Positions 6,672 to 8,903 of a DNA stretch of 8,903 bases are shown here, piece after piece. Source of the DNA: an uncultured Ruminococcus sp. (GTDB taxonomy: Bacteria; Bacillota; Clostridia; Oscillospirales; Acutalibacteraceae). The notes below the pieces were generated by a model. That model had not been told where the DNA came from. It searched no databases and saw only the letters and a list, made by a program, of their open reading frames with translations. The position numbers and the translations under genes were made by a program. The stretch's first letter is position 1. Each line of letters begins with the position of its first letter. Location of the stretch: NCBI GenBank assembly GCA_905234305.1, contig CAJOHT010000055.1, positions 1 through 8,903 of the forward strand, read 5' to 3'.

Positions 6672-7853
6672 ATGAAAGTAAACAGAAATTTTGATAATCT
6701 TGTTCCTAACTATCTTTTTGCAGAAGTAGCTAAAAGGACAAATGAATTTATAAAGAATAATCCCGATAAAAAGGTTATTAAGCTCGGTATCGGCGACGTT
6801 ACTCTGCCGCTTGCGCCCGTAGTGGTTGAGGCTATGAAAAAGGGCGCCGAGGATTTAAGTAAAAAAGAAACCTTTAAGGGTTATCCCGATTACGAGGGGT
6901 ATGGATTTGTACGCAAGGCTGTTTCTGATTATTACAATAGTTTTGGCATAAATGTAAGCGCCGACGAGGTTTTTATTTCCGACGGAGCTAAATCCGACTG
7001 CGGAAATATCGGCGATATTTTCTCGGCGGACAATACTGTTATGGTGACTGACCCTGTGTATCCCGTTTATGTCGACAGCAATATTATGGCGGGGCGTAAG
7101 ATCGTTTACGCCGATTCAAACGCGTCTAACGGTTTTGCCGCTATGCCTCCCGAGGATGTTAAGGCGGATATTATCTACCTTTGTTCGCCGAATAACCCGA
7201 CAGGCTCGGCTTATACGTATGGTCAGCTTAAAAAATGGGTCGATTACGCTAACCGAAACGACGCGGTCATTCTTTACGACGCGGCTTACGAGGCGTTTAT
7301 TACCGAGGATATTCCGCGTTCGATTTACGCGATCGAAGGCGCCGAATACTGCGCGATAGAGATGTGTTCGCTCTCAAAGACAGCGGGCTTTACAGGTACG
7401 CGCTGCGGGTATACTATAGTTCCGAAGTCGCTTGAGCGCGACGGACACAATATTTATAATATGTGGTACCGCCGCCAGGCTACAAAGTTCAACGGCGTAT
7501 CGTGGCCTGTTCAATGCGCGGCGGCGGCAGTGTTCAGCGAGGAAGGTCAGCGTCAGATTAAAGAAAATCTTGAGTATTATAAGGAAAACGCGCGTATAAT
7601 CTGCGCCGCGATGGATGAACTCGGCATTTACTATACGGGCGGTAAAAATTCTCCGTATATCTGGCTTAAGTGTCCGAACGATATGGGGAGCTGGGAGTTT
7701 TTTGATTTCCTTTTAGAAAAAGCTAACGTTGTCGGTACTCCTGGCGAAGGCTTCGGTAAAAACGGCGCGGGATATTTCCGCCTCACCTCTTTCGGCGATC
7801 GAGAAAGTACAATAGAAGCCGTAGAGAGGATAAAGAAGGTAATAAGTAAATAA
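6672..7853 (+). CDS. dapL: LL-diaminopimelate aminotransferase
   Basis: DapL is a PLP enzyme that makes LL-diaminopimelate from tetrahydrodipicolinate and glutamate in one step, bypassing the succinyl or acetyl intermediates of the DapD/C/E route. The 393-residue protein has the fold-type I aminotransferase landmarks. They are the N-terminal family signature around LGIGDVTLPL, the motif DGAKSD, NNPTG at residues 174-178, the YDAAYEAF strand, and SLSK with the PLP-binding Lys236. The DVTLPLAP and KKETF blocks are typical of DapL rather than of general aspartate aminotransferases. The ATG at 6672 is chosen because GGAGG (6660-6664) sits seven bases before it. An in-frame ATG at 6630 lies upstream of the predicted -10 box and lacks a ribosome site. 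The gene follows the DapF part of the CarB fusion, the next enzyme of the same route, but has its own promoter. A hairpin terminator follows. Confidence 0.95.
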   Translation: MKVNRNFDNLVPNYLFAEVAKRTNEFIKNNPDKKVIKLGIGDVTLPLAPVVVEAMKKGAEDLSKKETFKGYPDYEGYGFVRKAVSDYYNSFGINVSADEVFISDGAKSDCGNIGDIFSADNTVMVTDPVYPVYVDSNIMAGRKIVYADSNASNGFAAMPPEDVKADIIYLCSPNNPTGSAYTYGQLKKWVDYANRNDAVILYDAAYEAFITEDIPRSIYAIEGAEYCAIEMCSLSKTAGFTGTRCGYTIVPKSLERDGHNIYNMWYRRQATKFNGVSWPVQCAAAAVFSEEGQRQIKENLEYYKENARIICAAMDELGIYYTGGKNSPYIWLKCPNDMGSWEFFDFLLEKANVVGTPGEGFGKNGAGYFRLTSFGDRESTIEAVERIKKVISK

Positions 7854-7862
7854 GTAATAAGT

Positions 7863-7893
7863 AACGCCTGACGAAAACCACGTCAGGCGTTTT
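7863..7893 (+). terminator. Hairpin terminator after dapL
   Basis: AACGCCTGACG (7863-7873) pairs perfectly with CGTCAGGCGTT (7881-7891) around a 7-base loop, giving an 11-base stem that starts nine bases after the dapL stop. The T-tract is short (TTTT, 7890-7893) and runs into seven As, so release may be less efficient than at the carB-dapF terminator. On the opposite strand the same stem could act as a roadblock to the convergent glyS transcript. Confidence 0.75.
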
Positions 7894-7922
7894 AAAAAAA
7901 TCTATAATTCTAAATTAGAATT
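7894..7922 (-). terminator. Possible weak terminator of glyS
   Basis: On the minus strand a 7-base AT-rich stem (7922-7916 with 7912-7906, three-base loop) overlaps the glyS stop codon and is followed after five bases by seven Ts (7900-7894). The stem is weak and the U-tract is not adjacent. The strong hairpin at 7863-7891 lies just beyond and may do part of the work. Confidence 0.35.
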
Positions 7923-8903
7923 TTACAAGTTCCGCAATATAGTCGTTGAGCTTATTGATAGCTACTCTTTCCTGCTCCATTGTATCGCGGTTGCGGACTG
8001 TTACGCAGTTGTCCTCTAAGCTGTCGAAGTCATAGGTTATGCAAATCGGGGTACCGATTTCATCCTGGCGGCGATAACGCTTACCGATAGAGCCCGCGTC
8101 ATCATAATCTACCATAAAGTCCTTAGACAGAGCGTCAAATACCTCTGTAGCTTTATCCCCGAGCTTCTTTGAGAGAGGAAGTACTGCAGCCTTGAACGGC
8201 GCGAGAGCGGGATGGAGCCTTAGTACGGTTCTCTTATCCTTTTCGTTGATTTCCTCCTCGTCATAAGCCTCGGTCATAATCGCGAGGAAAAGTCTTTCGA
8301 CGCCGAGCGACGGCTCTATAACATAGGGGATATATTTTTCGTTAGTCTGCGGGTCGAAATACTCAAGACTCTTACCGCTTGTGTTGATATGCTGAGTAAG
8401 GTCATAGTCGGTTCTGTCCGCAACGCCCCAGAGTTCGCCCCAACCGAAGGGGAAGAGGTACTCAAAGTCAGTGGTAGCCTTACTGTAGAAACAAAGCTCT
8501 TCCTTGTCGTGATCGCGGAGTCTGAGATTTTCTTCTTTAATATTGAGAGAATACAGCCAGTCGCGGCAGAAACTTCTCCAGTAATCGAACCATTCGAGGT
8601 CGGTACCGGGCTTACAGAAGAACTCAAGTTCCATCTGTTCAAACTCTCTTACTCGGAAGATAAAGTTACCCGGGGTGATCTCGTTTCTGAAACTTTTTCC
8701 TATCTGAGCTACGCCGAAAGGAACCTTTTTACGGCTTGTTCTCTGGATATTCGCGAAGTTTACGAATATACCCTGAGCTGTTTCGGGGCGGAGATATAGC
8801 TCATTTTTACTGTCCTCGGTAACGCCCTGGAAAGTTTTGAACATTAAGTTAAACTGGCGGATGTCGGTAAAATTGTGCTTTCCGCAATTAGGACACGCGA
8901 TTG
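7915..8903 (-). CDS. glyS: Glycyl-tRNA synthetase, single-chain type (C-terminal part, cut by window edge)
   Basis: This class II synthetase charges tRNA-Gly in the cytosol. The 328 visible residues run to the stop at 7917-7915, and the frame is open to the right edge, so roughly the first 130 residues of a usual protein of about 460 are missing. The first visible residues hold CPNCG, part of a zinc-ribbon insertion, followed by an Arg-Gln-Phe-Asn-Leu-Met block usual in the family. In visible numbering RPETAQG is at 38-44, motif 2 FRNE at 71-74 and motif 3 EPSLGVER at 196-203. An anticodon-binding domain begins near 226 and continues to the end. This is the dimeric GlyRS type, not the tetrameric GlyQ/GlyS alpha-beta enzyme. 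The Met at 8844-8842 is internal and not the start, because the homologous zinc-ribbon sequence continues upstream of it. The gene converges on dapL with a 61-base gap, and there is no functional link between them. Confidence 0.96.
   Translation of the reverse strand, partial: IACPNCGKHNFTDIRQFNLMFKTFQGVTEDSKNELYLRPETAQGIFVNFANIQRTSRKKVPFGVAQIGKSFRNEITPGNFIFRVREFEQMELEFFCKPGTDLEWFDYWRSFCRDWLYSLNIKEENLRLRDHDKEELCFYSKATTDFEYLFPFGWGELWGVADRTDYDLTQHINTSGKSLEYFDPQTNEKYIPYVIEPSLGVERLFLAIMTEAYDEEEINEKDKRTVLRLHPALAPFKAAVLPLSKKLGDKATEVFDALSKDFMVDYDDAGSIGKRYRRQDEIGTPICITYDFDSLEDNCVTVRNRDTMEQERVAINKLNDYIAELVKF

Noticed and set aside
8389..8799. Plus-strand open frame opposite glyS
   Set aside because: The minus strand encodes the conserved motifs 2 and 3 of glycyl-tRNA synthetase across this stretch, and the plus frame has no family resemblance.
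8842..8844. Start codon of glyS
   Set aside because: The frame continues upstream to the window edge with the CPNCG zinc-ribbon sequence typical of this synthetase, so this Met is internal.

Overview
The window looks like chromosomal DNA of a low-to-moderate GC Firmicute, most likely a Clostridia member related to Ruminococcus/Oscillospiraceae. The pointers are AAAGGAAG- and GGAGG-type ribosome binding sites, a secreted fibronectin type III (FnIII) protein with an Ala/Thr/Glu-rich linker, the single-chain bacterial/eukaryotic-type glycyl-tRNA synthetase, and the aminotransferase (DapL) route to diaminopimelate. The genus is inferred from protein style only.

Layout: (1) 1-820, minus strand: N-terminal part of a secreted protein with two FnIII modules, running off the left edge; its promoter lies at 869-897. 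(2) 821-1130: AT-rich divergent intergenic region. (3) 1131-2210, plus: carA, the glutaminase subunit of carbamoyl phosphate synthetase. (4) 2211-2428: carA-carB spacer holding a compact hairpin-forming repeat of the dispersed type. (5) 2429-6481, plus: one uninterrupted 1350-codon frame encoding a complete carbamoyl phosphate synthetase large subunit (about residues 1-1065) joined directly to a complete diaminopimelate epimerase (about 1070-1350). (6) 6493-6525: strong intrinsic terminator, then an imperfect inverted repeat and the dapL promoter. (7) 6672-7853, plus: dapL, LL-diaminopimelate aminotransferase, closed by a hairpin at 7863-7893. (8) 7915-8903, minus, convergent: 3' part of glyS, running off the right edge.

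How the genes fit: CarA and the CarB part make carbamoyl phosphate for arginine and pyrimidine synthesis. DapL makes LL-diaminopimelate from tetrahydrodipicolinate, and the DapF part epimerises it to meso-diaminopimelate for lysine and peptidoglycan. The dapF-dapL neighbourhood is therefore metabolically coherent, but the covalent CarB-DapF joining of two unrelated pathways is unexpected. It is the outstanding observation here. All catalytic motifs of both halves are visible. No independent ribosome binding site or stop codon separates them. Stops in both other frames at the junction mean that a single-base indel, real or an assembly error, could convert the fusion to two genes or the reverse, so the junction deserves direct checking.
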